Of a stretch of 64,000 bases of DNA, positions 10,807-19,215 are shown one piece after another (the stretch's first letter is position 1; every line of letters starts with the position of its first letter). The notes beneath the pieces are model-generated. The model was not told where the DNA came from and made no database searches. It saw nothing but the letters and a program-made list of their open reading frames with translations. The DNA is from Microbacterium murale. GTDB lineage: Bacteria > Actinomycetota > Actinomycetes > Actinomycetales > Microbacteriaceae. The stretch covers positions 248,001 to 312,000 of the forward strand of contig NZ_JAUSXK010000001.1 in assembly GCF_030815955.1 (NCBI RefSeq), given 5' to 3'. Position numbers and translations under genes: made by a program.

Positions 10807-12084
10807 TCAGAACGGCGGGGCGATCGCGGAAGAACGTGGTGGGGGTTTGCTTTCGTGGCCGGTGGGTGTGGTGACTTGGACGGTGTTGTCTGGTCGGTTG
10901 CGGTAGATCGCGCGGGTGAGATGTCGGTGCGTGTGGTCGCGGGGGCACAGGGGTCTGAGCTCGTGGAGGTCGGTGGTGCCGCCGTGGGCCCAGGGGGTGG
11001 TGTGGTCGATGTCGGCGTCTTGGGCGAGGCGGTTGCAGCCGTCTCTGGCGCAGGTGCCGTGTTGCAGGATGAGCCACTCGCGTTGCGCCGGGGTGGCACG
11101 GCGGCTGCGGCGGTCCATGTCGATGACGATGCTGCGGATCGGGTCGATGATCACCCGGCGGAAGGCTGTCGTGTCGAGGAACACTTGCTTCGCGGTGAGG
11201 GGGTCGATCGGACCATGCCCGACGAGCTCGGCCTCCTGGGCGGGCACGGTCTCCCCTTCCAAGAGTTGAACCGGGATGGTGACGAAGATCTTCGTCTTGA
11301 CTGCCTTGTCGGTACCGATACCGCGCAACCAGTCGGAGCACAGATCGGCGCGGATCTGGTCACGGCTACGGCACTCGTCCGGGTTCTTCTGCAAATGCTT
11401 CGCCGCCGACGTCAACCGGCGCTTCGCCGCGATCGCCTCAACTGTCGGGATGTATGCCATGAACCAGCTCATGCCGTCTTCATCCTCGTGAACCACCACG
11501 CGGCGGCCACGAACCTTGCGAGCATGCCGCTCCGTGGCCCCGACCGGATCGAGCCGATCAACCAGGGTACGCAACCGACGCAGGAACGCCGCCGGTGGAC
11601 ACGAGAACGCCCACTCGGACGCTGCCTGATCGATCAGCCGCATCGCCTCACGTTCGAGCTCAACCTCTTCCTCCGACGCACCGATATCGGCACGTACCCG
11701 CGCGAGCGATCCCACGGTGCGACCGACCAGATACATCGACACGAAACCATCCTTGGCCTGCCGCCACAGCAACGGAAGATGCGTCATCGCCTCTTCTGCC
11801 GTGAACAGCACCCCGCGCACATACTCTTCCGAACACCTCAGTCGCAGCGCGATGTCGAAGATCGCAGCACGCTCGGCCTGCGCCACAGCATCCTTGTCCG
11901 TCCCGTGCACATAGACGTGAGGATTCCGTCGAGCCAACGCGACAGCATCAGCGATCCGGCACGACCGCATCGCCTCATACCTATTCAGATCAATATCCGC
12001 ACACTGCAGATCATCCAACGCCGACTCCACGAAGAACGCCGCATCACGCGGCCGATCATCCACATCGTCGAACCAAGGTTCCAT
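10807..12084 (-). CDS. DUF222/13E12-type protein with C-terminal HNH endonuclease domain
   Basis: A 425-residue protein of the actinobacterial DUF222-HNH family (13E12 repeat family in mycobacteria). Residues 15-300 are the helical DUF222 region. The HNH motif is complete: C345-x4-C350, D360-H361, then C380 and H384, which would form a zinc-supported beta-beta-alpha-metal nuclease site. The start is placed at ATG 12084 because a good promoter ends 6 bases before it, making a leaderless mRNA; ATG 12102 lies inside the promoter. A LexA-like site overlaps that promoter. Mycobacterial members of this family are among known SOS-induced genes. Biological role is unknown. Confidence 0.85.
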   Translation of the reverse strand: MEPWFDDVDDRPRDAAFFVESALDDLQCADIDLNRYEAMRSCRIADAVALARRNPHVYVHGTDKDAVAQAERAAIFDIALRLRCSEEYVRGVLFTAEEAMTHLPLLWRQAKDGFVSMYLVGRTVGSLARVRADIGASEEEVELEREAMRLIDQAASEWAFSCPPAAFLRRLRTLVDRLDPVGATERHARKVRGRRVVVHEDEDGMSWFMAYIPTVEAIAAKRRLTSAAKHLQKNPDECRSRDQIRADLCSDWLRGIGTDKAVKTKIFVTIPVQLLEGETVPAQEAELVGHGPIDPLTAKQVFLDTTAFRRVIIDPIRSIVIDMDRRSRRATPAQREWLILQHGTCARDGCNRLAQDADIDHTTPWAHGGTTDLHELRPLCPRDHTHRHLTRAIYRNRPDNTVQVTTPTGHESKPPPRSSAIAPPF

Positions 12085-12090
12085 GAACTC

Positions 12091-12119
12091 AGTATAGTCC
12101 ATATGTTCGATATGAGCAA
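12091..12119 (-). promoter_or_regulatory. Promoter of the DUF222-HNH gene
   Basis: On the minus strand TTGCTC (12114-12119), a 17-base spacer, and TATACT (12091-12096). The -10 ends 6 bases before the ATG at 12084, so transcription should start at or next to the initiation codon. The spacer also holds CATAT-GTTCG-ATATG, a 5-bp inverted repeat. Confidence 0.6.
12095..12110 (-). promoter_or_regulatory. Candidate LexA/SOS box in HNH promoter
   Basis: Minus strand reads TCGAACATATGGACTA. Against the mycobacterial SOS consensus TCGAAC-N4-GTTCGA it matches the full left half and three bases of the right half (9/12). The left 11 bases differ by one base from TCGAACATCTG found in the lexA upstream region of this window. 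It sits between -35 and -10, a good position for repression. Confidence 0.45.
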
Positions 12120-12154
12120 GAATTTGATTCGTTGTTATGTTCGACGAAGTGGCA

Positions 12155-12198
12155 GTGAAAACAGAACGCCGGCATCCCGAAAAGAGACACCGGCGTTC
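12155..12198 (-). terminator. Intrinsic terminator after pheST
   Basis: GAACGCCGG (12164-12172) pairs perfectly with CCGGCGTTC (12190-12198) around a 17-base loop. On the minus strand the stem is followed by TGTTTTC. It begins 18 bases after the pheT stop. Confidence 0.8.
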
Positions 12199-12215
12199 CG
12201 AACGAGACTCAGGCA

Positions 12216-14711
12216 CTACTCGCGCAACGCCGCCCCGAAGCGCTCAGCCGTGACAGCGACACCGGCGAGCTTCGCCTCGGTCGCCTCGCCCGCGGTCAAC
12301 GTGCGATCCTCAGCACGGAATCGCAGCGCGAACGTCAGGCTCTTCGAGCCGTCGGGCACGCCCTCGCCGCGATAGTCGTCGACCAGTCGCAGCGACTCGA
12401 GCAGCTCGCCCGCGCCTTCGACGAGAGCAGCGCGCAGCTCGCCAGCCGTCACAGAAGTCGGAACCACCAGCGACACATCCTGCGTCGCTGCTGGATATGT
12501 CGACAGCGATGCGGCGACCACGCGCGATCCCGCCAACGACAGGATGCCATCGAGATCGAGTTCCAGCACCACCGCGCGACCAGGCAGATCGGCGTCAGCG
12601 GCCACCTTCGGATGCAGCTCACCGACGTAGCCCACCTCGGTGCCGCCGACGCTCAGCACGCCCGTACGCCCTGGGTGCAGCGCCGCGCGCTGCCCCTGCT
12701 CGACATCGATCTCGACGCCTGATGCTGCAGCGATCACGCGCACGGCATCCAGCGCCTCCGTCAGTCCGAAAGCCTCTGCAGCGCGACCGGGCTGACGCTC
12801 GGTCACGTTGCCCGTGAAGAGCCCGGCGACATGACGGTGCTGTGGTGGGATCGAGGCGTTCAACTCGGCGAGCTTTTCATCCGAAGGCCGCTGGCCCAGC
12901 GGCGGCACCTCATCGGTGCCGTACGTGACTCCCGGCTCCGGCAGGAAGACGACACCGATCTCGAAGATCGCAAGGTCGGTGAGTCCCCGCGCGATGTTTC
13001 GATGCGCGATCTGGAGCAGGCCGGGGATCAGCGATCGACGCAGGAACGGCGCCTGCCCGTCGAGCGGGTTCGCGAGCTTGATGCTCGGAAGGTGCTCCCC
13101 CGATGCCGATCCGTGAAGATCGTTCTGCGCCTCAGTGGTGAACGGGAACGCGGGCGTCTCGACCAGGCCCGCGGCAGCCAGCGCGTTCGAGACGCGACGA
13201 CGACCCTGCTGATGGGCGGTGAGTCCGCGGCCGGACGGCGGGGTCGGCAGTACGGCGGGGATACGGTCGAGCCCGTGAATCCGAGCGACCTCCTCCGCCA
13301 GCGTCCACCTGTCCGTGAGATCGGGACGCCAGCTGGGTGGGATGACCTGCCAGCCGTCGGTCGTCTCGGTGACCTCTGCGCCGATCGTCTCGAGCGCGTA
13401 CACGATCTCTTCATCCGTGTAGTCGACGCCGATCAGTCCTGGAACGAACTCGGCGGGAAGCTCGATGCCGTCGATGGAGACGTCGCTGAACAGCGCACCA
13501 CCCACCTCGTCGATGCGACCGCCGGCGAGTTCGACCATCAGATCGGCAACACGGCGCGCGGCGACGAACGGCACCAGCGGATCGACACCGCGCTCGAAGC
13601 GCTTGGACGCTTCGCTGGGCAGCTTGTGGCGACGCGCGCTGCGTGCGATGGAGATCGGATCGAAGATCGCGGCCTCGATGAGCACGTTGTGCGTCTCGTC
13701 ACCCATCTCGGTCGTGCCGCCGCCCATGACACCGGCGAGGCCGATGGGGCCTGACTCGTCGGTGATGAGCAGGTCTTCGACGTGGAGCGTACGCTCCTGG
13801 CCGTCGAGCGTCTTCATCGTCTCGCCGTGCTGCGCGCGACGAACCGTGATGCCGCCGGAGAGCTTGTCGAGGTCGTACCCGTGGATGGGGTTGCCCAGCT
13901 CGAGCATCACGTAGTTCGTGATGTCGATCAGCACACCGAGCGAACGGATGCCGGCGAGCGAAAGCCTGGCGACCATCCACGGCGGCGTCGGACGGGAGGG
14001 ATCGACATCGCGGACGACACGGACGACGAACTCCTGCACGGCAGGGCTCTCCCGCAGCGGCTCAGCGTCGACGCTGATCGGGAAGCCGGTTCCCGGCTCC
14101 ACCTCCGACCATTCGTGCTCCGCAGGATCGCGGAAGTCCCCACCGGTCGCGTGCGCATACTCGCGGGCGACTCCGCGGATCGAGAAAGCGTAACCGCGAT
14201 CGGGAGTGACGTTGATCTCGACGGCGACGTCGTCAAGTCCCAGCAGTTGGATCGCATCAGTGCCGACCGGAACGTCGATGCCGAGCGACGACAGGACGAG
14301 GATGCCGTCGTGCTCATCCCCCAGCCCCAGCTCTCGCGCCGACGCGATCATCCCGTCCGAGACGTGACCATAGGTCTTGCGCGCAGCGATCGGGAACGGG
14401 CCGGGCAGTACGGCGCCAGGCAGCGTCACCACGACCTTGTCGCCGACGGCGAAGTTGCTCGCACCGCAGACGATGCCTCGCGGCTCAGCCTCGCCGACAT
14501 CCACCTGGCACCAGCGGATCGTCTTGCCGTTGGACTGCGGTTCGGCGTCGAAGGACAGCACCTGCCCGACGACGACCGGACCGGAGATCTCGAAGCGGTG
14601 GATCTCCTCCTCTTCGAAGCCGACGGTCACCAACGACTCGAGAATGTCCTCTGCCGTGGCATCCGATGCCACATCGACGTACTCACGCAACCACGAAAGC
14701 GGGACGCGCAT
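12216..14711 (-). CDS. pheT: Phenylalanine--tRNA ligase beta subunit
   Basis: The 831-residue beta subunit of the alpha2-beta2 PheRS. Domains in order: the MRVPLSWLREYV N-terminus, a tRNA-binding OB domain (about 40-150, VVGQVLSFD), the B3/B4 editing domain, B5, a catalytic-like class II core (PFLRRSLIPGLL), and the C-terminal FDX-ACB anticodon-binding domain ending LTAGEATEAKLAGVAVTAE. The ATG at 14711 gives the canonical N-terminus and abuts the pheS stop as TGATG; a GTG one codon earlier is the alternative. Length is normal. Confidence 0.98.
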   Translation of the reverse strand: MRVPLSWLREYVDVASDATAEDILESLVTVGFEEEEIHRFEISGPVVVGQVLSFDAEPQSNGKTIRWCQVDVGEAEPRGIVCGASNFAVGDKVVVTLPGAVLPGPFPIAARKTYGHVSDGMIASARELGLGDEHDGILVLSSLGIDVPVGTDAIQLLGLDDVAVEINVTPDRGYAFSIRGVAREYAHATGGDFRDPAEHEWSEVEPGTGFPISVDAEPLRESPAVQEFVVRVVRDVDPSRPTPPWMVARLSLAGIRSLGVLIDITNYVMLELGNPIHGYDLDKLSGGITVRRAQHGETMKTLDGQERTLHVEDLLITDESGPIGLAGVMGGGTTEMGDETHNVLIEAAIFDPISIARSARRHKLPSEASKRFERGVDPLVPFVAARRVADLMVELAGGRIDEVGGALFSDVSIDGIELPAEFVPGLIGVDYTDEEIVYALETIGAEVTETTDGWQVIPPSWRPDLTDRWTLAEEVARIHGLDRIPAVLPTPPSGRGLTAHQQGRRRVSNALAAAGLVETPAFPFTTEAQNDLHGSASGEHLPSIKLANPLDGQAPFLRRSLIPGLLQIAHRNIARGLTDLAIFEIGVVFLPEPGVTYGTDEVPPLGQRPSDEKLAELNASIPPQHRHVAGLFTGNVTERQPGRAAEAFGLTEALDAVRVIAAASGVEIDVEQGQRAALHPGRTGVLSVGGTEVGYVGELHPKVAADADLPGRAVVLELDLDGILSLAGSRVVAASLSTYPAATQDVSLVVPTSVTAGELRAALVEGAGELLESLRLVDDYRGEGVPDGSKSLTFALRFRAEDRTLTAGEATEAKLAGVAVTAERFGAALRE

Positions 14712-15751
14712 CACACCACCATCCCGAACTGCTCACTGAAGCGCACATCGCCCTCTGCCATGTCGCGCATGTCCTGCACATCGCTGCGGAACATCAGCCC
14801 GCGCTCGATCCCCATCCCGAAGGCGAAGCCGCTGTACACATCGGGATCTATGCCCGCCGCACGCAACACGTTCGGGTTGATCATGCCGCACCCGCCCCAC
14901 TCGATCCAGCGCGCGCCGCCCTTGAAGGTCGGGTGCCACAGGTCGAGTTCGGCTGAGGGCTCGGTGAACGGGAAGTAGTTGGTACGGAAGCGCGTCTTGG
15001 CCTCGGGGCCGAAGAGGAGCTTCGCGAAGTGGTCGAGGGTGCCTTTGAGGTGCGCCATAGTGATGCCCTTGTCGACGACGAGGCCCTCGAACTGGGTGAA
15101 CACCGGCAGGTGCGTGGCGTCGAACTCGTCTGTCCGGTAGACCCGCCCCGGGCACAGCACGTAGATCGGCACGTCGCGATCGAGCATCGAGCGCACCTGC
15201 ACCGGACTCGTGTGCGTGCGCATGACGAGGTGACGATCGACGGGATCGACGAAGAACGTGTCCTGCATCTGACGTGCAGGGTGATCGACGTCGAAGTTCA
15301 GCGCGTCGAAGTTGAACCACTCGTGCTCGAGCTCCGGCCCTTCCGCGATCTCCCACCCCATTCCGACGAAGATGTCGGAGACGTCGTCCTGAAGCTGCGA
15401 GAGAGGATGCCGTGCTCCGACACGCGTGCGCGACGACACGGCGGTGATGTCCACGCGCTCCGCCTCCAGGCGTGCCGCAGTCTCCGCCTCGGCGAGCTCG
15501 GCTTCACGGGCAGCGAGAGCCTTGGTCACTTGACCGCGGCCCTGACCCACGAGCTTGCCGAAAGCGGCCTTGTGCTCGGGCGCGACCTGACGCATGGAGG
15601 CGTTCAGGACTGCCAGCGGCGACCCCTCAGCGACATGCGCGGTGCGAGCCTCTTTCAGCTCTGCGGTATCGGCGGCGGCACCGATCGCCTCGAGCGCTGC
15701 GGCGACGGCGGATTCCACCGCCTCGGGCGTGATTTCAGGGGCATCAGACAC
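14711..15751 (-). CDS. pheS: Phenylalanine--tRNA ligase alpha subunit
   Basis: The 346-residue catalytic alpha subunit. An N-terminal coiled-coil arm (1-95) precedes the class II aminoacyl-tRNA synthetase core with GMGWEIAEGPELEHEWFNFDALN (motif 1 region), RTHTSPVQVRSM (motif 2 region) and GFAFGMGIERGLMF (motif 3). The start is GTG at 15751; the -10-like TAGACT (15760-15765) lies 8 bases upstream, so the mRNA may have almost no leader. Its pair pheT follows directly. gluD of the amino-acid transporter ends only 30 bases upstream, so some read-through is likely. Confidence 0.97.
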   Translation of the reverse strand: MSDAPEITPEAVESAVAAALEAIGAAADTAELKEARTAHVAEGSPLAVLNASMRQVAPEHKAAFGKLVGQGRGQVTKALAAREAELAEAETAARLEAERVDITAVSSRTRVGARHPLSQLQDDVSDIFVGMGWEIAEGPELEHEWFNFDALNFDVDHPARQMQDTFFVDPVDRHLVMRTHTSPVQVRSMLDRDVPIYVLCPGRVYRTDEFDATHLPVFTQFEGLVVDKGITMAHLKGTLDHFAKLLFGPEAKTRFRTNYFPFTEPSAELDLWHPTFKGGARWIEWGGCGMINPNVLRAAGIDPDVYSGFAFGMGIERGLMFRSDVQDMRDMAEGDVRFSEQFGMVV

Positions 15752-15759
15752 GAGACATG

Positions 15760-15765
15760 AGTCTA
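15760..15765 (-). promoter_or_regulatory. -10 element TAGACT upstream of pheS
   Basis: TAGACT lies 8 bases before the GTG of pheS in the 30-base gap after gluD. No clear -35 was seen. The same hexamer precedes trmH, tRNA-Leu and the infC leader in this window. Confidence 0.5.
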
Positions 15766-15781
15766 CCGGCGAGCCGTACGC

Positions 15782-16702
15782 TCAAATGCCCGGACCCTGG
15801 CTGTTCCCGTCGAATTTCCCCGCGCCCTTCTGCGCCACGAGAATCTCGGTGTCGGTGCCCTCGTGCATCACCGCCGCGTTGTCCGCGGCGAGTGCCTGCA
15901 GCTTCGGCGAACGACGGGTGCGAATCTCCACCCATTTCGCAATACCGGAGAGGATCAGACACATGATGATGTAGATGCCGCCGATGACGAATGTCGACTG
16001 CAGGATCGGACGGCCCTGCTGCGACATCAGCTGCTTCGCGTAGTACAGCAGTTCGGGGTAGGTGATGATGAATCCGAGTGCGGTGTCCTTCATCGTCACC
16101 ACGAGCTGCGCGACGATGACCGGGAGCATGGCACGGATCGCCTGCGGCAGCAGGATGAGTCGCATGACGCCGCTCTTTCGGAGCCCGATCGCGTACCCGG
16201 CTTCTCTCTGCCCACGCGGCAGGGATTCGATGCCGGCGCGCAGCACCTCGGCGAGGACGGATCCGTTGTACAGCATCAGCGCGATCACGACGGCGAAATA
16301 CGGCTCCATCTTGATCCCGATGACCGGCAGACCGAAGTAGAGCAGCATCATCAGCACCAGCACCGGGATGGCGCGGAACAGCTCCGTGACGACAGTGACC
16401 GGGACACGCACCCACGCATGCTCGGAAAGCCTGCCGATCGCGAGGATGAATCCGAGCACGATACTCAGGACAGCCGCAGACGCGAATGCCGCGAGCGTCG
16501 CTCCCAACGCCTTGAGAATGCCCATCCACACGTTGGAGAACGTGAAGATGTACCACTTCTCTGCGGAGAACTGTCCTGTCGCGAAGAGTCGGTAGACGAT
16601 GAACCCGAGCGCCGCGAGTACGACGATGACGGTGATGACAGCGATGACGCGGTTGCGCGCGATCGCACGGGGACCCGGGACGTCATAGAGCACGACACTC
16701 AT
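15782..16702 (-). CDS. gluD: Amino-acid ABC transporter permease (GluD-type)
   Basis: A 306-residue inner-membrane permease of the polar amino-acid (His/Glu/Gln) family with several hydrophobic helices. The EAA loop reads GQREAGYAIGLRKSGVMRLILLPQA, typical of HisM/GlnP permeases and the docking site for the GluA ATPase. A 35-residue hydrophilic C-terminus after the last helix resembles GluD of Corynebacterium. It overlaps gluC as ATGA (16699-16702). Fourth gene of gluABCD; probable glutamate uptake, substrate by synteny only. Confidence 0.9.
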   Translation of the reverse strand: MSVVLYDVPGPRAIARNRVIAVITVIVVLAALGFIVYRLFATGQFSAEKWYIFTFSNVWMGILKALGATLAAFASAAVLSIVLGFILAIGRLSEHAWVRVPVTVVTELFRAIPVLVLMMLLYFGLPVIGIKMEPYFAVVIALMLYNGSVLAEVLRAGIESLPRGQREAGYAIGLRKSGVMRLILLPQAIRAMLPVIVAQLVVTMKDTALGFIITYPELLYYAKQLMSQQGRPILQSTFVIGGIYIIMCLILSGIAKWVEIRTRRSPKLQALAADNAAVMHEGTDTEILVAQKGAGKFDGNSQGPGI

Positions 16703-17355
16703 CGCACGATCCTCCACTTGTTCTCGAGGCGGCGTTGCACCGCGCTCAGCACGAGCACCAGAGCGACGAACACCGCGGCGACCCACAGCAGGACTTCCAT
16801 CGGGTTTCCCGGACGATCCCCTGCGTCGTTCACCGACGCTCTGAGAGCACCGAGCTCTGCGATTCCGAACCCGGCCGCCACCGTGGTGTTCTTCAACAGG
16901 GCGATGAAGACGCTCATCATGGGCGGAACGACCGAGCGGAAGGCCTGTGGAAGGATGACCTCGCCCATGACCTGTCCGAACGGCAGGCCGATAGCGCGAG
17001 CCGCCTCTGCCTGACCGACGGGCACGGTGTTGATGCCTGCGCGCAGCACTTCGGCGACATAGGTCGCGGTGTAGATGCCGATCGCCAGGATGCCGAGCAC
17101 CAGGTTGGACAGCTTGGGAAGCCCCAGCGCCGGGTAGCCGAAGACGAAGACGAAGAAGACCAGCGTGAGCGGGGTGTTGCGCACGACGTTGACGTACAAG
17201 GTCCCCACGGCGCGAGCGATGGGCACCGGTGAAACACGCGCAGCCCCGATGATGAATCCGAGCACGAGAGCGATGAGCCCGCCGACTACGAAGACGAGCA
17301 GCGTGTTGACAATCGCCTCGCCCCACAGGTCGAGGTTGCCGAAGATGACGTCCAC
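16699..17355 (-). CDS. gluC: Amino-acid ABC transporter permease (GluC-type)
   Basis: A 218-residue integral membrane permease pairing with GluD. The EAA loop is seen as VGQAEAARAIGLPFGQVMGEVILPQA. Helices begin at residue 12 and the protein lacks the long N-terminus of GluD. The start is GTG at 17355 with GAAGGGAAG upstream. It is separated from gluB by 60 bases that contain a strong hairpin, which may lower permease expression compared with the binding protein. Confidence 0.9.
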   Translation of the reverse strand: MDVIFGNLDLWGEAIVNTLLVFVVGGLIALVLGFIIGAARVSPVPIARAVGTLYVNVVRNTPLTLVFFVFVFGYPALGLPKLSNLVLGILAIGIYTATYVAEVLRAGINTVPVGQAEAARAIGLPFGQVMGEVILPQAFRSVVPPMMSVFIALLKNTTVAAGFGIAELGALRASVNDAGDRPGNPMEVLLWVAAVFVALVLVLSAVQRRLENKWRIVR

Positions 17356-17381
17356 GCCGTCTTCCCTTCTGAAAAGTTGGA

Positions 17382-17407
17382 GGGGCGGCCCCTTTCAGGG
17401 CCGCCCC
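17382..17407 (-). terminator. Intra-operon hairpin between gluB and gluC
   Basis: GGGGCGGCCC (17382-17391) pairs with GGGCCGCCCC (17398-17407) around CTTTCA. On the minus strand it is followed by TCCAACTTTTC, a weak T-run. It could act as a partial terminator or an mRNA 3'-end stabiliser that raises gluB over gluCD. Confidence 0.65.
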
Positions 17408-17415
17408 GGGGGCAC

Positions 17416-18324
17416 TCAGTCGACAGCGGGCTGTTCGACCTCGATACCCGATGAACCGAGGTTCTTGTCGAAGATCGCCTGCCAGATGTCGCCACCATCG
17501 GTGAAGAGGGTGTTGATGTGCTCCTGCAGAGCGGTGTCGCCCTTGGCGAGGCCGACGCCGTAGCGCTCCTCGGTGAACAGACCGCCTGTGACCTTCAGCT
17601 CGTCCGGATACTGAGCCGCGTAGCCGATCAGGATCGCCTGGTCGGTCGTGACCGCGTCGACCTTGCCGCTGAGGAGGTCTTCGACGCAAGCCGAGTACAG
17701 GTCGTACTCCTGCGTCTTGATCTCGGGGAAGTTCGCCTTGATGTTCTGGATCGGCGTCGAGCCGGTCGCCGAGCAGACGGTCTTTCCGTTGAAGTCCTCG
17801 AGCTTCTCGGCCTCCGGTGTATCGGCGGCGACGAGCAGGCCCTGGCCGGTGACGAAGTAGGGACCCGCGAAGTCGATGAGTTCCTTGCGCTTGTCGTTGA
17901 TCGAGTATGTGCCGACGTAGTAGTCGACGTCACCGTTGATGATGGCCTGCTCGCGGTTCGCCGAAGCGATCGGCTTGAACTCGATCTTGTCCTCGTCGAA
18001 GCCGAGCGATGCGGCGATCCACCGTGCGATGTCGACGTCGAAGCCGGTGCGCTCCCCCGTCGTGACGTCGAGGTAGCCGAGACCGGGCTGGTCCTCCTTG
18101 ACACCGATCGTCACCTTGTCGGCTTCCTGCATCTTGTCGAAGGTCGGACTTCCCTCCAGCGAGACGTCACTGGCCACCTCGAACCACGTCGAGTCCTCGC
18201 CTGCGTCACCGCCGTCACCGGTGTCGCCGCCCGGGCTGCTCGGGCTGCCGCTGTTACAGGCGGTCAGCGCCAGCAGCGCTACCGTCGCGATGCCGATGCC
18301 GGCAAGAGTTCGTGTGCGTCGCAT
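17416..18324 (-). CDS. gluB: Glutamate/polar amino-acid-binding lipoprotein
   Basis: A 302-residue family 3 solute-binding protein, exported and lipid-anchored outside the membrane. The signal peptide ends in LALTAC with lipobox cysteine C23, followed by a Gly/Ser-rich tether. The mature domain shows IGVKEDQPGLGYLD and the GFDVDIARWIAASLG signature of polar amino-acid binding proteins. The ATG at 18324 is chosen over upstream frame because AAGGAG lies 8 bases before it and the lipoprotein signal begins there. It feeds GluCD/GluA. Confidence 0.93.
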   Translation of the reverse strand: MRRTRTLAGIGIATVALLALTACNSGSPSSPGGDTGDGGDAGEDSTWFEVASDVSLEGSPTFDKMQEADKVTIGVKEDQPGLGYLDVTTGERTGFDVDIARWIAASLGFDEDKIEFKPIASANREQAIINGDVDYYVGTYSINDKRKELIDFAGPYFVTGQGLLVAADTPEAEKLEDFNGKTVCSATGSTPIQNIKANFPEIKTQEYDLYSACVEDLLSGKVDAVTTDQAILIGYAAQYPDELKVTGGLFTEERYGVGLAKGDTALQEHINTLFTDGGDIWQAIFDKNLGSSGIEVEQPAVD

Positions 18325-18361
18325 GATGTGCGTCTCCTTCGTGTGCTGTGAGTGAAGTAGG

Positions 18362-19111
18362 TCAGTGTGTGAGGAGCTTCGAAAGGAAATCCTTGGCTCG
18401 ATCGCTCTTCGGATTGGTGAAGAACTCCTCGGGCGTCGCCTCTTCGACGATCTTCCCATCCGCCATGAAGACGACACGGTTCGCAGCCTTGCGCGCGAAG
18501 CCCATCTCATGAGTGACGACGATCATCGTCATCCCGTCTTTCGCCAGCCCGACCATGACATCGAGCACCTCGTTGATCATCTCCGGGTCGAGCGCGCTGG
18601 TCGGCTCGTCGAAGAGCATGACCTTCGGACGCATCGCGAGCGCACGTGCGATCGCGACGCGCTGCTGCTGTCCGCCGGAGAGCTGAGCCGGAAGTTTCGA
18701 GGCCTGCTGGGCGACGCCGACGCGTTCGAGAAGCGCCATGCCTTCTTTGTCGGCATCCGCCTTCTTGAGGCCGCGCACCTTGATCGGCCCCAGCGTCACG
18801 TTCTCGAGGATCGTGAGATGGGCGAAGAGATTGAAAGACTGGAAGACCATGCCCACGTCGGCGCGGAGCTTCGCCAGTCCCTTGCCCTCGGCGGGAAGCG
18901 GCTTGCCATCGATCGAGATCGTGCCGCTCGTGATCGTCTCCAGACGATTGATCGTGCGGCAGAGCGTCGACTTGCCGGATCCGGACGGCCCGATCACGAC
19001 GACGACTTCACCCTTGTTCACGGTGAGGTCGATGTCGGTCAGCGCCTGGAAGTCGCCGTAGTGCTTCTGAACGTTCTCCACCACGACGAGGGGTGTACCA
19101 GTCTCGGTCAT
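18362..19111 (-). CDS. gluA: Amino-acid ABC transporter ATPase (GluA-type)
   Basis: A 249-residue cytoplasmic ATPase that energises GluBCD. Walker A is GPSGSGKST at 41-49, the Q-loop is VFQSFNLF, the signature is LSGGQQQR near 143, Walker B runs into DEPTSALDP, and the switch histidine is in VTHEMGFA. Length is standard. It is the first gene of the operon; the upstream region has the inverted repeat GGTTA-N8-TAACC at 19163-19180 that could bind a regulator. Confidence 0.95.
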   Translation of the reverse strand: MTETGTPLVVVENVQKHYGDFQALTDIDLTVNKGEVVVVIGPSGSGKSTLCRTINRLETITSGTISIDGKPLPAEGKGLAKLRADVGMVFQSFNLFAHLTILENVTLGPIKVRGLKKADADKEGMALLERVGVAQQASKLPAQLSGGQQQRVAIARALAMRPKVMLFDEPTSALDPEMINEVLDVMVGLAKDGMTMIVVTHEMGFARKAANRVVFMADGKIVEEATPEEFFTNPKSDRAKDFLSKLLTH

Positions 19112-19162
19112 GTCCCCACACTAGTGAGTGCATGAGCGCGGGAACCAGCATCCGCGTCGGCG

Positions 19163-19180
19163 GGTTATCGAGTTGTAACC
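19163..19180. promoter_or_regulatory. Inverted repeat upstream of gluABCD
   Basis: GGTTA and TAACC separated by 8 bases, 52 bases before the gluA start. On the minus strand GATAAC here is a possible -10. Arms are short, so this is only a candidate operator. Confidence 0.3.
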
Positions 19181-19215
19181 GATCGGAAACAGGACGAGCC
19201 GGGAGGAGCTTGCTG

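Noticed and set aside
15782..17689. 635-codon frame covering gluD and gluC
   Set aside because: The N-terminal 329 codons are a shadow of gluC; gluD starts at 16702 with an ATGA overlap.
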